From: Flavobacterium cyclinae
GTDB taxonomy: Bacteria; Bacteroidota; Bacteroidia; Flavobacteriales; Flavobacteriaceae
Direction: 5' to 3'
Assembly (NCBI RefSeq): GCF_021172145.1
Contig: NZ_CP089095.1
Span: 1,426,001 to 1,490,000 of the forward strand
DNA: 64,000 nucleotides
Of this stretch, positions 18,457-28,300 are shown one piece after another. Both the position numbers and the translations under genes were made by a program. The notes below the pieces were generated by a model. That model was not told where the DNA came from and did no database searches. It saw only the letters and a list, made by a program, of their open reading frames with translations. Position 1 is the first letter of the stretch, and each line of letters starts with the position of its first letter.

Positions 18457-18480
18457 AGGGTGTTAAGTATACCGATTCCA

Positions 18481-18782
18481 AGAGGTTGTGATGGGCAATC
18501 GCTCGATATGACAGAAAGAAAGTTTTATGTTTACGACTGTTTAATAAATTAAGTTTAGTGATGGTTTATGTTTTAATTCAATTGACAATACTGTAGAATT
18601 AGTATTATTGCGTAAGTGTTTGTGAGTTAGATTACTATGCTTGTTTCCTTGCTACTATGTAGATTAAAACAGTCTTGTTCGTTTTACCGCATTTTTTGTA
18701 CGTGTAAATACTTATTTTTTACTGATTTTGTATGGCTGATTCTTTTTTAGGTAATCTAACCAATGGGTTTTCAATTGATAAT
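18481..18782. other. Gene-free intergenic stretch
   Basis: No gene is supported here. It contains one isolated operator-like 16-mer TACGTGTAAATACTTA (18699-18714) without a -7 box at the usual 23-bp distance on either side, and a 17-codon frame at 18732-18785 too short to defend. Confidence 0.5.
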
Positions 18783-18852
18783 TAAGTATAAATACTTAAT
18801 TAAAAGTAGTAAAAACACGTATTTTAATACCTATTTTCAGCCGATACTTTTG
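18783..18852 (+). promoter_or_regulatory. Tandem-operator promoter of the 18878-19186 gene
   Basis: Proximal operator GTAGTAAAAACACGTA (18806-18821) is exactly 23 bp upstream of the -7 box TACTTTTG (18845-18852). A second copy, TAAGTATAAATACTTA (18783-18798), is offset by 23 bp. Confidence 0.7.
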
Positions 18853-18877
18853 GTTTCATAACATTAACAAATTATTT

Positions 18878-19186
18878 ATGAAACTAGATGTAAACACAGG
18901 TAGTATTATTACACAAGAAGAAGCAAAAGTATTAATTACAGCATTTAAAACTAAGTTTCCTCAAGAGGTGACTTCATCCTTTATTGGGGCTAATAATGTG
19001 AAAAATATTTTAGATCAAGAAAATTGTATTGGTCTTAAAATTCATAATGGATATGATGTTGAAAATGAAAGAATAAGTTTGATATTACTTGGGTTAGATG
19101 CTGATGGAAAAGAGATCTTGGAAAATGGAATTATTTATGATAGAATTCTTACTAGTCCTCCTTTTGGTTTTATTGAGAGTCTTTAA
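18878..19186 (+). CDS. Small protein of unknown function
   Basis: 102 aa, soluble, no signal peptide, from an ATG 26 bases downstream of the -7 box. Motifs visible: ITQEEAKVLITAFKTKFP, SFIGANNVKNIL and a C-terminal LTSPPFGF. The architecture recalls a small Bacteroidota family with a Pro/Cys-rich C-terminal tail, but I cannot name it. It has its own terminator (19207-19242) and strong double-operator promoter, so it is a monocistronic member of the window's operator regulon, immediately upstream of the two-component operon. Confidence 0.65.
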   Translation: MKLDVNTGSIITQEEAKVLITAFKTKFPQEVTSSFIGANNVKNILDQENCIGLKIHNGYDVENERISLILLGLDADGKEILENGIIYDRILTSPPFGFIESL

Positions 19187-19206
19187 ATCAAATAAAATTA
19201 TTACTT

Positions 19207-19242
19207 TTGAAATAGGCCTACTTCTTTAGGCTTATTTCAAAT
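19207..19242 (+). terminator. Intrinsic terminator of 18878-19186
   Basis: A long imperfect stem (TTTGAAATAGGCCTA against TAGGCTTATTTCAAA) is followed by a T-rich tail and lies 20 bases after the stop codon. Confidence 0.75.
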
Positions 19243-19250
19243 TTTATTCT

Positions 19251-19886
19251 ATGATATACATTTTCTCCATAACCATATTATATGGATTATTTCCTTTTTC
19301 TTTATACTTATTGATTAATAAAAATGATAATAAAATTAGAAATGTTATACCTTTTGTTATATTAGTTTTTTTATCATCAATTTATGAGTTCATATTTACA
19401 TTAATATTGAAATTCGATGTAAGTTATTGGTTTTTAGTTTATTGTGTAATTTCGTTCTTAACTATATACTATTTTTTTAATACACTATTATATAAAACAA
19501 TATTAAATGTTAATTTGTTAAGTCTATTATTGTTTGTTTTTTTGTTCATTAATTTATTATCTTTTTTTGAAATAAAAGATGTATTAATAACATGTTCATT
19601 ACTTGATGGTTTTACAACTATTTATATTTTTATTTTTTCAATTTTATGGTTTAGAAAAATTTTTCAAGATTTAGAATATGAAAGTTTATTGTATTCACCT
19701 CAATTTTACTTTATTTCTGGATTAATTTTATATTACTTTGGTAATTTTTTTCTCTTTTTATTGTCTAATTTAATTAATGAAAGAGAAAATAAAATGTTTC
19801 AATATTATTGGATGCTAAATGTTGTTTTAAACTTAGTTCTACGAACATTATTAATTGTTGGAATATGGAAGGCGCGAGTGAAATAA
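19251..19886 (+). CDS. Polytopic membrane protein partnering the histidine kinase
   Basis: 211 aa, almost entirely hydrophobic: about six to seven membrane helices (starting at residues near 2, 28, 52, 77, 105, 145 and 180). No soluble domain. The gene overlaps the kinase start (ATG at 19865) by 22 bases. Inference: a membrane sensor for the single-helix kinase encoded next, dividing what in other systems is one polytopic sensor kinase into two proteins. Family not recognised. Confidence 0.7.
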   Translation: MIYIFSITILYGLFPFSLYLLINKNDNKIRNVIPFVILVFLSSIYEFIFTLILKFDVSYWFLVYCVISFLTIYYFFNTLLYKTILNVNLLSLLLFVFLFINLLSFFEIKDVLITCSLLDGFTTIYIFIFSILWFRKIFQDLEYESLLYSPQFYFISGLILYYFGNFFLFLLSNLINERENKMFQYYWMLNVVLNLVLRTLLIVGIWKARVK

Positions 19887-20632
19887 AGTCGGTTTTTTGG
19901 ATAGGGACATTTGTAATGTTGTTTTTAGCTTTTGGGCTTTTGGCAATGGTGTTGTTTTATCAGCGACATTTTGCTAAGATGAAGCAGAAAGAAACGGAAT
20001 TGCTTTTGAAAACGGCATTAGAAAGTGAAAAGCAAGAGCGTCAGCGTATCGCTAAAGATTTGCATGATAGCGTGCAAGGAGATTTGAGTGCGATACGTAA
20101 TTATTTTTTGTTGTTATCGCGAAAGATTCATGATAGTCAGAATCAATTTTTATTAGAAGAGACCAAAATTGCGTTAGAGCAAACCATTGAAAATACTCGA
20201 TTGATTTCGTATAAACTTATGCCTCCTTTATTAGAGAATGGAGGCTTTATAATGGCTGTTCAAGATTATTTTGAAACCTTGAGTAAATCAACAGGTAAAA
20301 TTTTTACTTTGCAACAACACTTAGAAGATTTTGTAGTTAATACTGCTATTGGATATGAATTGTTTAGAGTAGTTCAAGAGTTTACTTCTAATATGTTAAA
20401 GTACGGAACCATAAACGAATGTAAGTTGTTTGTTTATGAGACTGTTGAAGGTATTAGTTTGGAGTTAGTTGATGATGGGGTTTCATTTGATTTTAAATCG
20501 AGTTATGCTCAATCTAAAGGTTCTGGTTTGCAAAACATACAATCCCGTTTGAGTAGTATAGGTGCTAAACTTGTTCAACGTGAAGTTGCAAGTGGTAACC
20601 ATTTTGTTATTTATTTACCTAAAGAAATATGA
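19865..20632 (+). CDS. Sensor histidine kinase (HisKA_3 type)
   Basis: 255 aa from the ATG at 19865; the frame is open further upstream but that part lies inside the membrane-protein gene. One membrane helix (residues about 10-32), then HisKA_3 with ERQRIAKDLHDSVQGDLS, phospho-acceptor His67, then HATPase_c with an N box near NMLKYG, DDGVSFD (G1) and GSGLQNIQSRL (G2). No periplasmic sensor domain, so the signal must come through the upstream membrane protein or the helix. The stop overlaps the regulator start as ATGA (20629-20632), so kinase and regulator are translationally coupled. Confidence 0.9.
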   Translation: MEGASEIKSVFWIGTFVMLFLAFGLLAMVLFYQRHFAKMKQKETELLLKTALESEKQERQRIAKDLHDSVQGDLSAIRNYFLLLSRKIHDSQNQFLLEETKIALEQTIENTRLISYKLMPPLLENGGFIMAVQDYFETLSKSTGKIFTLQQHLEDFVVNTAIGYELFRVVQEFTSNMLKYGTINECKLFVYETVEGISLELVDDGVSFDFKSSYAQSKGSGLQNIQSRLSSIGAKLVQREVASGNHFVIYLPKEI

Positions 20633-21291
20633 TTAAAGTAGCTTTAGTTGATGATCATCAACTTTTTAGAAAAAGTTTGTCCTTATTGTTGTCTTCATTT
20701 GAAGGAATTGAAATTATTCATGATACTAATGATGGATTGGCTTTTTTAAAGTTTGCTGAAACAGAAGTCATTGATGTTGTGTTACTTGATATTCAAATGC
20801 CCATATTGGATGGTTATGAAGTATGTAAACGTTTGAAGTTGATTAATCCGGAAGCTAAAATTTTGATTATTTCTCAGCTTACTTCTAAAGAAGCAATACA
20901 CCAAATAATGGAGTGTGGGGCTAATGGTTTTTTTACCAAAAATTCATCACCTGAACTATTGGAAAGTGCCATACGAAATGTAGTTGAACGCGATTATTAT
21001 TTTGATGTTGAATTGGGTGCCGTAATTAGAGAGGCTATTTTATGGGAGAAAAAAGTGCATTATAACTTGGACTTGACTATACATGTTTCTTTAACCGCTA
21101 GAGAGATAGAAATCATTAAAATGGCTTGTATAGAAATGAGTAGTAAAGAAATAGGGGATAAGTTATGCATTAGTACTCGAACTGTAGAAAAGCACAGAAA
21201 ACGCATTATGGAAAAAACAGCATCTAAAAACTTTATTGGTGTTATTTTGTATGCATTGAAAACTAATGCTGTAAGTTTGAGTGATATTTAG
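20629..21291 (+). CDS. NarL/LuxR-type response regulator
   Basis: 220 aa. Receiver domain at residues 1-120 with DD at 8-9, phospho-acceptor Asp54 in VVLLDIQMP and the conserved Lys near 105. C-terminal GerE helix-turn-helix at about 148-210 (LTAREIEIIKMACIEMSSKEI, ISTRTVEKHRKRIMEK). Known: phosphorylation by the cognate HisKA_3 kinase drives dimerisation and DNA binding. It is the only two-component regulator in the window, surrounded by genes that carry the shared 16-bp operator. Inference: it is a candidate to bind that operator, but nothing in the sequence proves it and its own operon lacks the site. Confidence 0.92.
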   Translation: MIKVALVDDHQLFRKSLSLLLSSFEGIEIIHDTNDGLAFLKFAETEVIDVVLLDIQMPILDGYEVCKRLKLINPEAKILIISQLTSKEAIHQIMECGANGFFTKNSSPELLESAIRNVVERDYYFDVELGAVIREAILWEKKVHYNLDLTIHVSLTAREIEIIKMACIEMSSKEIGDKLCISTRTVEKHRKRIMEKTASKNFIGVILYALKTNAVSLSDI

Positions 21292-21308
21292 TTACTACAA
21301 AATAAAAA

Positions 21309-21366
21309 GTATGCGTTAAAAATAAATGGATTTTAAGTACAGTTATTTTTAATGCATACATTTTTT
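21309..21366. terminator. Bidirectional terminator between convergent genes
   Basis: A 17-bp stem with one mismatch (GTATGCGTTAAAAATAA against TTATTTTTAATGCATAC) is flanked by A and T runs and serves the response regulator gene and, in reverse, the convergent gene at 21425. Confidence 0.85.
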
Positions 21367-21424
21367 AGGATAGTGTCTTTTGTTTTATAAATTTTATATT
21401 TCAATTCATATAATAATTATTTTC

Positions 21425-22006
21425 TTAATACCATTTTGGATTGTTTTTATTTTTGTCTAAATATCTTTCTTCATCAACAGTAAAATAGATTTTACTAAAT
21501 CTTCCTTTTTCTGTAAGAAGGCAGCATTCTTCCCTGTAATCAGGAAACCAAAAAGTCACTTCAATATCTAAATTAATATCAATCTCAATACTTGAATTAT
21601 TTTTAATTTTTTCTATTTTTTCATTATTGTACCATGAAAAAGAGATTGAAGGCTTGTAATTTAGTTTAGGATATTTTTCTAAAATTTTTAAATTTGGAAA
21701 ATCCAGAGTTTTAAAAAGCTCACCTTTATCATTAAACATTTTAATGTATTCACCTAGATATTTAGATTTATCCATTATCAATAGCGTTATTAAACTGAAA
21801 TTTTTGTTTGGTAAACTAAGAATTATATTTTTATCCGAAATAGCAATACTTCGATCGTTGTACTTCCATTCTATTGATAAATATGTGTCAGTTGGTCCAA
21901 AATGTTTAGACCTATTGTAACCAAATTGCAGCACATCATGAACTTCAGTTGAAACAATAGAATTATTATCTAAATCTATGTAAATATTTTTTAACTCTTT
22001 TATCAT
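21425..22006 (-). CDS. Immunity-like soluble protein
   Basis: 193 aa from the ATG at 22006; a GTG at 22048 would add 14 residues and is possible. Soluble, rich in aromatic residues and Asp/Asn, no signal peptide. I do not recognise the family. Its N-terminus (KNIYIDLDNNSIVSTEVH) resembles a truncated fragment just upstream (22113-22209: DVNIDNNLVTIETSYHRV), which shows the gene is part of a repeated, partly decayed family at this spot. Arrays of such genes behind a toxin gene are typical of immunity-gene accumulation, so immunity is the best inference. Confidence 0.5.
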   Translation of the reverse strand: MIKELKNIYIDLDNNSIVSTEVHDVLQFGYNRSKHFGPTDTYLSIEWKYNDRSIAISDKNIILSLPNKNFSLITLLIMDKSKYLGEYIKMFNDKGELFKTLDFPNLKILEKYPKLNYKPSISFSWYNNEKIEKIKNNSSIEIDINLDIEVTFWFPDYREECCLLTEKGRFSKIYFTVDEERYLDKNKNNPKWY

Positions 22007-22112
22007 AAATATTTTGTTTAAAGTCTTTGTATCAATTTCTTTATTCACAGGTTTTAAAATTTCATATTGTTGTTTTACAATACAATAGTTTATATATACC
22101 TCTTTTAAGAAT

Positions 22113-22209
22113 TCTCTACTCGATGGTAGCTGGTCTCAATAGTAACTAAATTATTATCAATATTTACATCAATATTTTCTAAGTTTTTATCATAAGGTTC
22201 TATAACTCG
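22113..22209 (-). pseudogene. Truncated relative of 21425-22006
   Basis: On the minus strand a frame without start codon reads VIEPYDKNLENIDVNIDNN then LVTIETSYHRVENS and a stop. It matches the N-terminal motif of the neighbouring gene (NIYIDLDNNSIVSTEVHDV). An upstream in-frame stop at about 22210 blocks any extension. It is best read as a remnant of a second copy. Confidence 0.5.
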
Positions 22210-22237
22210 CTAAAATTATTTTATTTATTAAGGTTAT

Positions 22238-22492
22238 TTATAACTTTCCATCTCTTTTAAGTTTCATTTTTTCTAGAAGTTCTTGTTTGGTTTTTTTCTC
22301 TTCTGGGGTCATTAATTCCCACTCTAAAATCTCAATTTTTTCTTGATTATCATAATATTCATAAATTTTTTCTTGATTTTTTTTGGTGTAATTATTGAGT
22401 TCTTTTTCGGTCTTAAAAGATTTAAAAACTAAAGGATTTAGTTCTTCATTTCTTTTTTTTAGTTGATCTAACAATTGTTTTTTATTTTCCAT
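22238..22492 (-). CDS. Small coiled-coil protein of giant module 2
   Basis: 84 aa, highly charged, almost wholly helical with heptad pattern (KKQLLDQLKKRNEEL, then LEWELMTPEEKKTKQELLEK). No signal peptide. A decayed paralogue lies at the same relative place in module 1 (4708-4958), so the gene belongs to the module even though a 160-base gap with a terminator (22631-22650) separates it from the 145-aa gene. Role unknown; a chaperone or adaptor for the effector would suit its size and shape. Confidence 0.6.
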   Translation of the reverse strand: MENKKQLLDQLKKRNEELNPLVFKSFKTEKELNNYTKKNQEKIYEYYDNQEKIEILEWELMTPEEKKTKQELLEKMKLKRDGKL

Positions 22493-22630
22493 TTTATTTT
22501 TCTTTTAATATTATCTCTGCAATTTTTTACTCATATCTAAAGGGTGTCTCGCTCCATATATTTACACTTTCTATAACAAACGTCGTTTTTGATTTGAAAA
22601 AGATTAAGGATATTTCTTGTGTAAATAAAA

Positions 22631-22650
22631 AGCAGTCATTTCTGACTGCT
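22631..22650 (-). terminator. Intrinsic terminator after the 145-aa gene
   Basis: A perfect 8-bp stem (AGCAGTCA / TGACTGCT) with a 4-base loop, followed on the minus strand by a T tract, starting six bases after the stop at 22656. Confidence 0.85.
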
Positions 22651-22655
22651 ATAAT

Positions 22656-23093
22656 TTAAACCCATTTATACGCTTTCATAAACGCATCATAATCATCTTG
22701 TATTTCTTTAATTTCGGATCTTTTCAAGGTTTTGAGATGGGCTTTTACAAGTTTAATAAGTTCTTTTTTCTTCTCTGAATTTTCTTGCTCCGAATCTTGC
22801 CATAATTCAGAAATTAATTTACCTAGGGTGATAATATGCCAATTTTTATAATTATTTTTAGCATATTCTATTGCACGATTTTCATTATATGAATAGTAAA
22901 TAGAAATACCAACACCTTTATCAAATTCATCAAATTCACCTCTTTCAAATACTACTTTACAAAATTCTTCTGTTCTTGGGTGTTTTCGGGTACTTAATTC
23001 ACTTAATGCATGAACTGCGTCATTTTCATCCCAAAAATTAATAAAAACATCTATTAACTCCTCATTTGTATAATCTTTAATTTTATTTATCAT
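22656..23093 (-). CDS. Candidate immunity protein for the 722-aa toxin-like protein
   Basis: 145 aa, acidic, helical, no signal peptide. MINKIKDYTNEELIDVFINFW, then repeated helix pairs resembling HEAT-type immunity proteins (AVHALSELSTRKHPRTEEFC, KGVGISIYYSYNENRAIEYA). It begins six bases after the 722-aa gene stops, so both are co-transcribed. Known: bacterial polymorphic toxins are followed directly by a small acidic immunity gene. Inference: cytosolic antidote to the C-terminal domain of the upstream protein. The exact family is not recognised. Confidence 0.6.
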   Translation of the reverse strand: MINKIKDYTNEELIDVFINFWDENDAVHALSELSTRKHPRTEEFCKVVFERGEFDEFDKGVGISIYYSYNENRAIEYAKNNYKNWHIITLGKLISELWQDSEQENSEKKKELIKLVKAHLKTLKRSEIKEIQDDYDAFMKAYKWV

Positions 23094-23099
23094 AACTTT

Positions 23100-25268
23100 T
23101 TATTTAACAATTATAGTCGACATGTAATATTTACCATTGGGCAATTTTACCCAGTATGTTTCTAAAATAATCTTGCCTTTTTGAGTTTTCAAAACCGATC
23201 TAATAAAATTGTTTGGGTGTGGTTGTAATTTATTAACGCTTTTGTTTAAATCTGCTAAAATCAATTCAAATAACTTTTTATTATTGGCGTCAGTATCTGG
23301 AAAGTTCATTTTTTCAAAACGTTCTTTTCTTGAAATGGCTTTTTTTGCATTCTTAATCAATACATCATTTAATTCTTTCAATCTCTCAGCATTAGCTGGA
23401 TTTTTATCAAAAACTTTTCTTGCTGTTTGTCGTAGATTTCTCAATTCTGCTAATTCTTTTTCCAATTTAGCTAAATCTTCTACGCCTCTTACTTTTCCTC
23501 GGGCATACATCAAAATTTTATCTACCGGTACTAATGCTTTTCTAAAATTTACACAAAGAATCTCTACACCATTAGCCGCTATAATAATTTTTTCTGTTTT
23601 AAAATATTTTGCTAAAACCTGCCAACTGTCTAATAGAGCTTTATCGTAAGAACTCATCAGAAGTTTTTTATTTTCAATAAACCAATCTGCAATTTTTTTC
23701 CAAATGTTTTGAAGAAATTCTTCGATTGCTTTAGCTCCTTCTTTAAGTAATGATATGATATCGTCAATAAGTTTAAGAGCGGTTTCAGAGGTTTCTTTGC
23801 CTGCTTTTACAACAAAGTTAGAAGTTTTTGTTGTAGCTTGACTTACTTTTTCTAACAATTCTGTAGGAACAGCTGCTTTTTTAAGCTTGTTTATCACATT
23901 TAGAGGCTTGGCAAAAGCAGTAAATGGAATAAACATTGTTGCAATAAAAGCTATTACAAAACCAGTAAAATAAGCTATTTTATCCTGATTATAATCATTT
24001 TTAGTATCATCTTTTAGATAATTTATGACTTCATCATACACTTTACTAAATGCTTCAGTAACATCCTCTATTTTTAAATCACTTACAACTTTACAGAAAC
24101 TATCAAAACGCTCTAAATAATCCTCTAAATTAGAGCCAATGTTATTTTGTAATTGCGCAATTTGTCCAATAAAAACCAATAAACCACCTATGAAATCAAT
24201 TAAGCCATTCCAAACACCACATAATAATGCAACTTTTTGAGAAATTTGATTTTGTATATTGGCTACAATGACACCTATTTCAACCTCATCATATAAATTA
24301 TTTATAGTAGTTATTACATATTCATTGTATTGGTATATTAAATTTTCAACGGAGGTTAATCCAAGATTTATATTGTTAACTAAAAAATCAGGAATTAAAT
24401 CATTAATTTCTATTTTATTAGGGTCATTTACCAATGATTCTCTTATTTGTGATATTAGTTTGGGATTAACTGTTAGTGTTTCTAATATGTTTTCTCGTTT
24501 TAAAAAATAATCTGGACTACTTGTATTCCAAACGCTTTCTGGCAAAGACAAGTATTCGATAATACCTTCTCCTAACTTTTCACAAATCCAACCCAATGCT
24601 TTCATTGGTAATCCAATGTAAGCCATGAAATTGTAAAAGCCTGTTACAAAAATTCGTATGATTGAAGATTCTTCTTCATAAATACCATTTTTTATAAGTT
24701 CTTTTAAAATATTGTCATCTAAGCCAGTGTATTTTTTTAATAATGACTCTGAGCTTCTTTCGCTAGTGATGTTTATTAAATTGTTTTTTAAAACTTTTGA
24801 ACCAAATTTAGCATACATTTTCGCTTTACTAACATCACCTGTGTTGTCCTCAATAAAAAAAAGAGCTTCATCATCAGCTACTTTACATTCATAGTAAGCT
24901 TGTTTAATTACTTCGCCTCTTGTGCTAGTATAAATTTTTATTTTATATAAATATTCATCTTGACCTGCCTGATAACCTTCAATATTATTTTTAGGATTGT
25001 AAACAGTAATTTCTTTAGGGCTAATGTTGCAACTACATCCTGGTTCTTGAACTAATGTTAAAGAATTTTTTTGGGTAACAATATTGTTTTTAAAAAATAA
25101 TTTTTCAATTTCGAGGGAATTTCTTTTTAAATACTGCCATTTATTTTCTGTTAATGGACTTACTCCAGTTTCATTAAAAGAATTTTTATTTATTTGAATT
25201 TTTTCAAGTGGATTATTAATCACATCTAAATTGTTTTCATAATCTGAAAAATCTAAAATATTATTCAT
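23100..25268 (-). CDS. Polymorphic-toxin-like protein of giant module 2
   Basis: 722 aa. The N-terminal about 200 residues are soluble (with GCSCN near 92). Three hydrophobic stretches follow (about 208-228, 343-370, 430-452), then a helical region and a distinct basic C-terminal domain (about 600-722: KNPANAERLKELN, RKERFEKMNFPDTDANNKK, then LQPHPNNFIRSVLKTQKGK). This plan, trafficking region, membrane helices, variable basic tip and an immediately following small acidic gene, is that of a polymorphic toxin. No catalytic motif is certain. It sits behind giant gene 2 across a terminator, as 5700-7067 does in module 1. Inference: cargo of the giant protein. Confidence 0.55.
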   Translation of the reverse strand: MNNILDFSDYENNLDVINNPLEKIQINKNSFNETGVSPLTENKWQYLKRNSLEIEKLFFKNNIVTQKNSLTLVQEPGCSCNISPKEITVYNPKNNIEGYQAGQDEYLYKIKIYTSTRGEVIKQAYYECKVADDEALFFIEDNTGDVSKAKMYAKFGSKVLKNNLINITSERSSESLLKKYTGLDDNILKELIKNGIYEEESSIIRIFVTGFYNFMAYIGLPMKALGWICEKLGEGIIEYLSLPESVWNTSSPDYFLKRENILETLTVNPKLISQIRESLVNDPNKIEINDLIPDFLVNNINLGLTSVENLIYQYNEYVITTINNLYDEVEIGVIVANIQNQISQKVALLCGVWNGLIDFIGGLLVFIGQIAQLQNNIGSNLEDYLERFDSFCKVVSDLKIEDVTEAFSKVYDEVINYLKDDTKNDYNQDKIAYFTGFVIAFIATMFIPFTAFAKPLNVINKLKKAAVPTELLEKVSQATTKTSNFVVKAGKETSETALKLIDDIISLLKEGAKAIEEFLQNIWKKIADWFIENKKLLMSSYDKALLDSWQVLAKYFKTEKIIIAANGVEILCVNFRKALVPVDKILMYARGKVRGVEDLAKLEKELAELRNLRQTARKVFDKNPANAERLKELNDVLIKNAKKAISRKERFEKMNFPDTDANNKKLFELILADLNKSVNKLQPHPNNFIRSVLKTQKGKIILETYWVKLPNGKYYMSTIIVK

Positions 25269-25287
25269 AGAGATTTTTTTAATATTA

Positions 25288-25318
25288 AACCTCCAGAGAT
25301 AAAATGTCTCTGGAGGTT
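25288..25318 (-). terminator. Intrinsic terminator after giant gene 2
   Basis: A perfect 12-bp stem (AACCTCCAGAGA / TCTCTGGAGGTT) ends in a T tract on the minus strand, between the 1295-aa gene and the 722-aa gene, matching the layout of module 1. Confidence 0.9.
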
Positions 25319-25325
25319 TTATTAG

Positions 25326-28300
25326 TTAGAATGATCCATTTAATGCAAATGTTATTTCAATTTCAAGAGTTTGATCATCTTCTAGTTCTATTGTTTGTTG
25401 TTTAGAACCTACCATAACTATATAGTTATTGTTTGCGTATTCATCATCCTTATCAATAATTAATTCATAAGTCCCTGCAGGTAAATTGTTTATTTCCCAG
25501 TCGCCATTCATATCATTAAAAGTTCTGTCTTGGATAGCACCATCTAATCTATTCAATTGAATTTTTGACATAATGATAGTATCACAATTAATTTTACCAA
25601 CAATTCTTGCAGTTCTTGAATTACCGCCGCCAATTTGCGCATTATTAAAGTCAATTTGAGAAGATTGTGGAACTTCATTAGGGTTTTCAAAAGACTCCAA
25701 ATCATCATCATTTGAAGGAAGCGCTTTTGTTACATTTAATCCTATACTTTGAGCTTGTAAAATTGTCATTGATGTTGGAATTCTTGTGGGCCAAGCTTTA
25801 CCTACTTTTTCTCCTTCAGGTTTTTGAAGTTCATCTACAATAGATAGGAATAATTCATCTCCAATAACTGGTACTTCACCACCATTCCAAATTTGACCTG
25901 TTTGCATGTAATAGCGAACTGCTTCTTCAAAACCTGGTCTTACCGTTACAATTGTTCTTGCCATACCACTTTGCATAAATGCTTTAAATATATGGTCATG
26001 AGTTTGGTCATATTGATACATTTCTACCCAATTACTTCTTTTTCCCCAGTAGAATGGATAAAAAGAATAACTCATAATATCCCATTCAAAAGCTTGTTCC
26101 ATAAACTTTACAAAAGAAGCGTAATCGTCTAAATCTGCATTTTGTTTTATAATTGCATTTGAGAAATTTAATTTTGAATCCGAATTGTTTTTAATATAAA
26201 AATCATTCCCGAAAGTTCGGTTTGAGTTAGGGTTATTTGAGATTAAATATGAAATACAATTTTTTCGTAAAATTGTATTTTCAATTTCTCTGTAGAATCC
26301 AGGATTTGTTCCTAAAATTTGAACTCCATTCGTTTGTTCTGTTGCCAGAGCTTCATTATACTTTTGTAAAGCATCTTCGTATGCTTCAATGATTGCGTTA
26401 AATGTTTCTTGTTGCCATTTCGTTTGCGCTTCAGAAGACAATTGACAATATACCGTAGCATTTATATTTCCATGAAAATGATTTGCCATAGTATATGAAA
26501 GTGGAATTTCATTTTTAAAACCCGCTAAAGTAAAAACATTCGTGTTTTTTTGTAAGCTTCTTGTAGCTGTAAAAACATCATTGTAATAACCTAATGAAAC
26601 CATCATACCTGAATAAACAGCACTGTCATTATCACTTGATGCATTGTAAATAAGTTTTCCTGACGTAGACTCATAGCCTTCAGGAATTTTAATCATAACT
26701 TTACCTGAACTTCCTTCGTGTCTACCTATAGAAGTTCCATCATGAACTGCATTTATCGTTTCTCCAACAACAATATTGTTTTGAAGCTTTAAAGGTATTT
26801 CGACATTATATTTTCCTGACCAAAATTTTAGATTAATGTCATTTAACTGAGAATAATTTTCTAATTTATTAGATGTTGCAGTTCTCGGATCTTCTGGTTT
26901 TGTTAAAGTAGTAGCCTTTTTTTCATTAACAAGAGTTTCCATTGCAAGTTTATGTAATCTTGCTGGCTCAGGAATCATGAATTCAAACATTAATCTTTTA
27001 CCATAATTAATGATTTGGTTTTTCATTACCTTGTCTACCCAACGATATACTCCAACTACATGTTTATCTCCTTTTCTATTGTCAAATCCGTGAGAATTAT
27101 TTTCTTCAAACTCTTCAATGATTTTTTCAATACGCTCTTCTTTTACTTTAGTTACAATTCTTTCTAATGCGCGCTCTGTGATTTCTTTAGCATTTGTAAC
27201 TGCTTGACGTGTACTTTGTTCTGTTGAATTATGTGTTGCAAAATTGGCATTTGCATTGATTATTAATTTTTCAGTTGGTTTATATGTAACTCCGACTCCT
27301 CCAGAAAGATCTTTACTATTAGCAATTACCTTGGCTACTTCACTTTGCATTTCAAAACGGTCTACAGAAGTAGTATCAGTAAGTTGCTCTTTCTCTGTTT
27401 CAGAGGATATCGTTTCTGTGATTTCACTTCTTCTTAGTCTACGGGTAGATTTTTCTTTGAACTCACGAGCCATTACATTCTCAATATGAGCCACTTCACC
27501 TTCAACATATCCGTGAATACTTTGTTCTACTTTATTGTAGTCAGCAATTCCAATTTGTTTTACTCCAAAACCAGATGGAACAAATACGTTTTCAGGAATA
27601 ACAGTTGAATTACCACCAGGTGTGTTATTTCCATCAGTAAGTTCCGGATCTAAAATTTCTTCTGGAAGAGTTATGAAATTTTTATAAACTGAGTTTAATG
27701 AAAAATTAGTAATTAAGACAGTTGCCACTTTTCCATTAGCAAGTTGAAAGGAGATAGCTAATTCTTTTAAATCTGAAGTAATTCCATTCATGCTTAAATT
27801 AAGTAAAGCATCATAACCTGTAAAATGATTGACACTAGTTGATGAGTTTAAAATGAAAGTATCATCAAACTTTGTCATTTTGTATTGAACTGCATTAATT
27901 TTCCAAGAAGGATCAGGAATTCCTACCATGATTTGTAAGTATCTTGTAGAAGAATCAATAAAAAATGATCTAAGTCTTGTTTTTATTTCATATTGAAAAG
28001 GCTCAAGAGGAATTGTAGTATTTGGAACGCTTATTGTTGTTCCGCCAATTACAACTGCGGTGTTTCCATTATCTATACTATTATCTATAATTGTTTCATT
28101 TTCAGCATCAATTAATTGATTAATACCACTGTATACTGAATCAAATGATTCAAAAGTTATAGGACTTACATAAGCAGTTCGACTTAAATTATTAAATTCT
28201 ATATTATTAGAATTTGTTTGATTTTTATTTAAATTCTGATATACCTCATAACTTTCAGCACTTAATTGTTCACTTATAAAAGTATCATCTAGCTCGTCAA

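Noticed and set aside
18299..18481. N-terminal extension of the 17927-18298 gene
   Set aside because: It would translate the GGGAAAA repeat into PFPFSLF units; the ATG at 18298 fits the promoter and a normal protein start.
18732..18785. 17-codon frame downstream of an operator-like site
   Set aside because: The site at 18699-18714 has no -7 box at the standard distance and the frame is too short.
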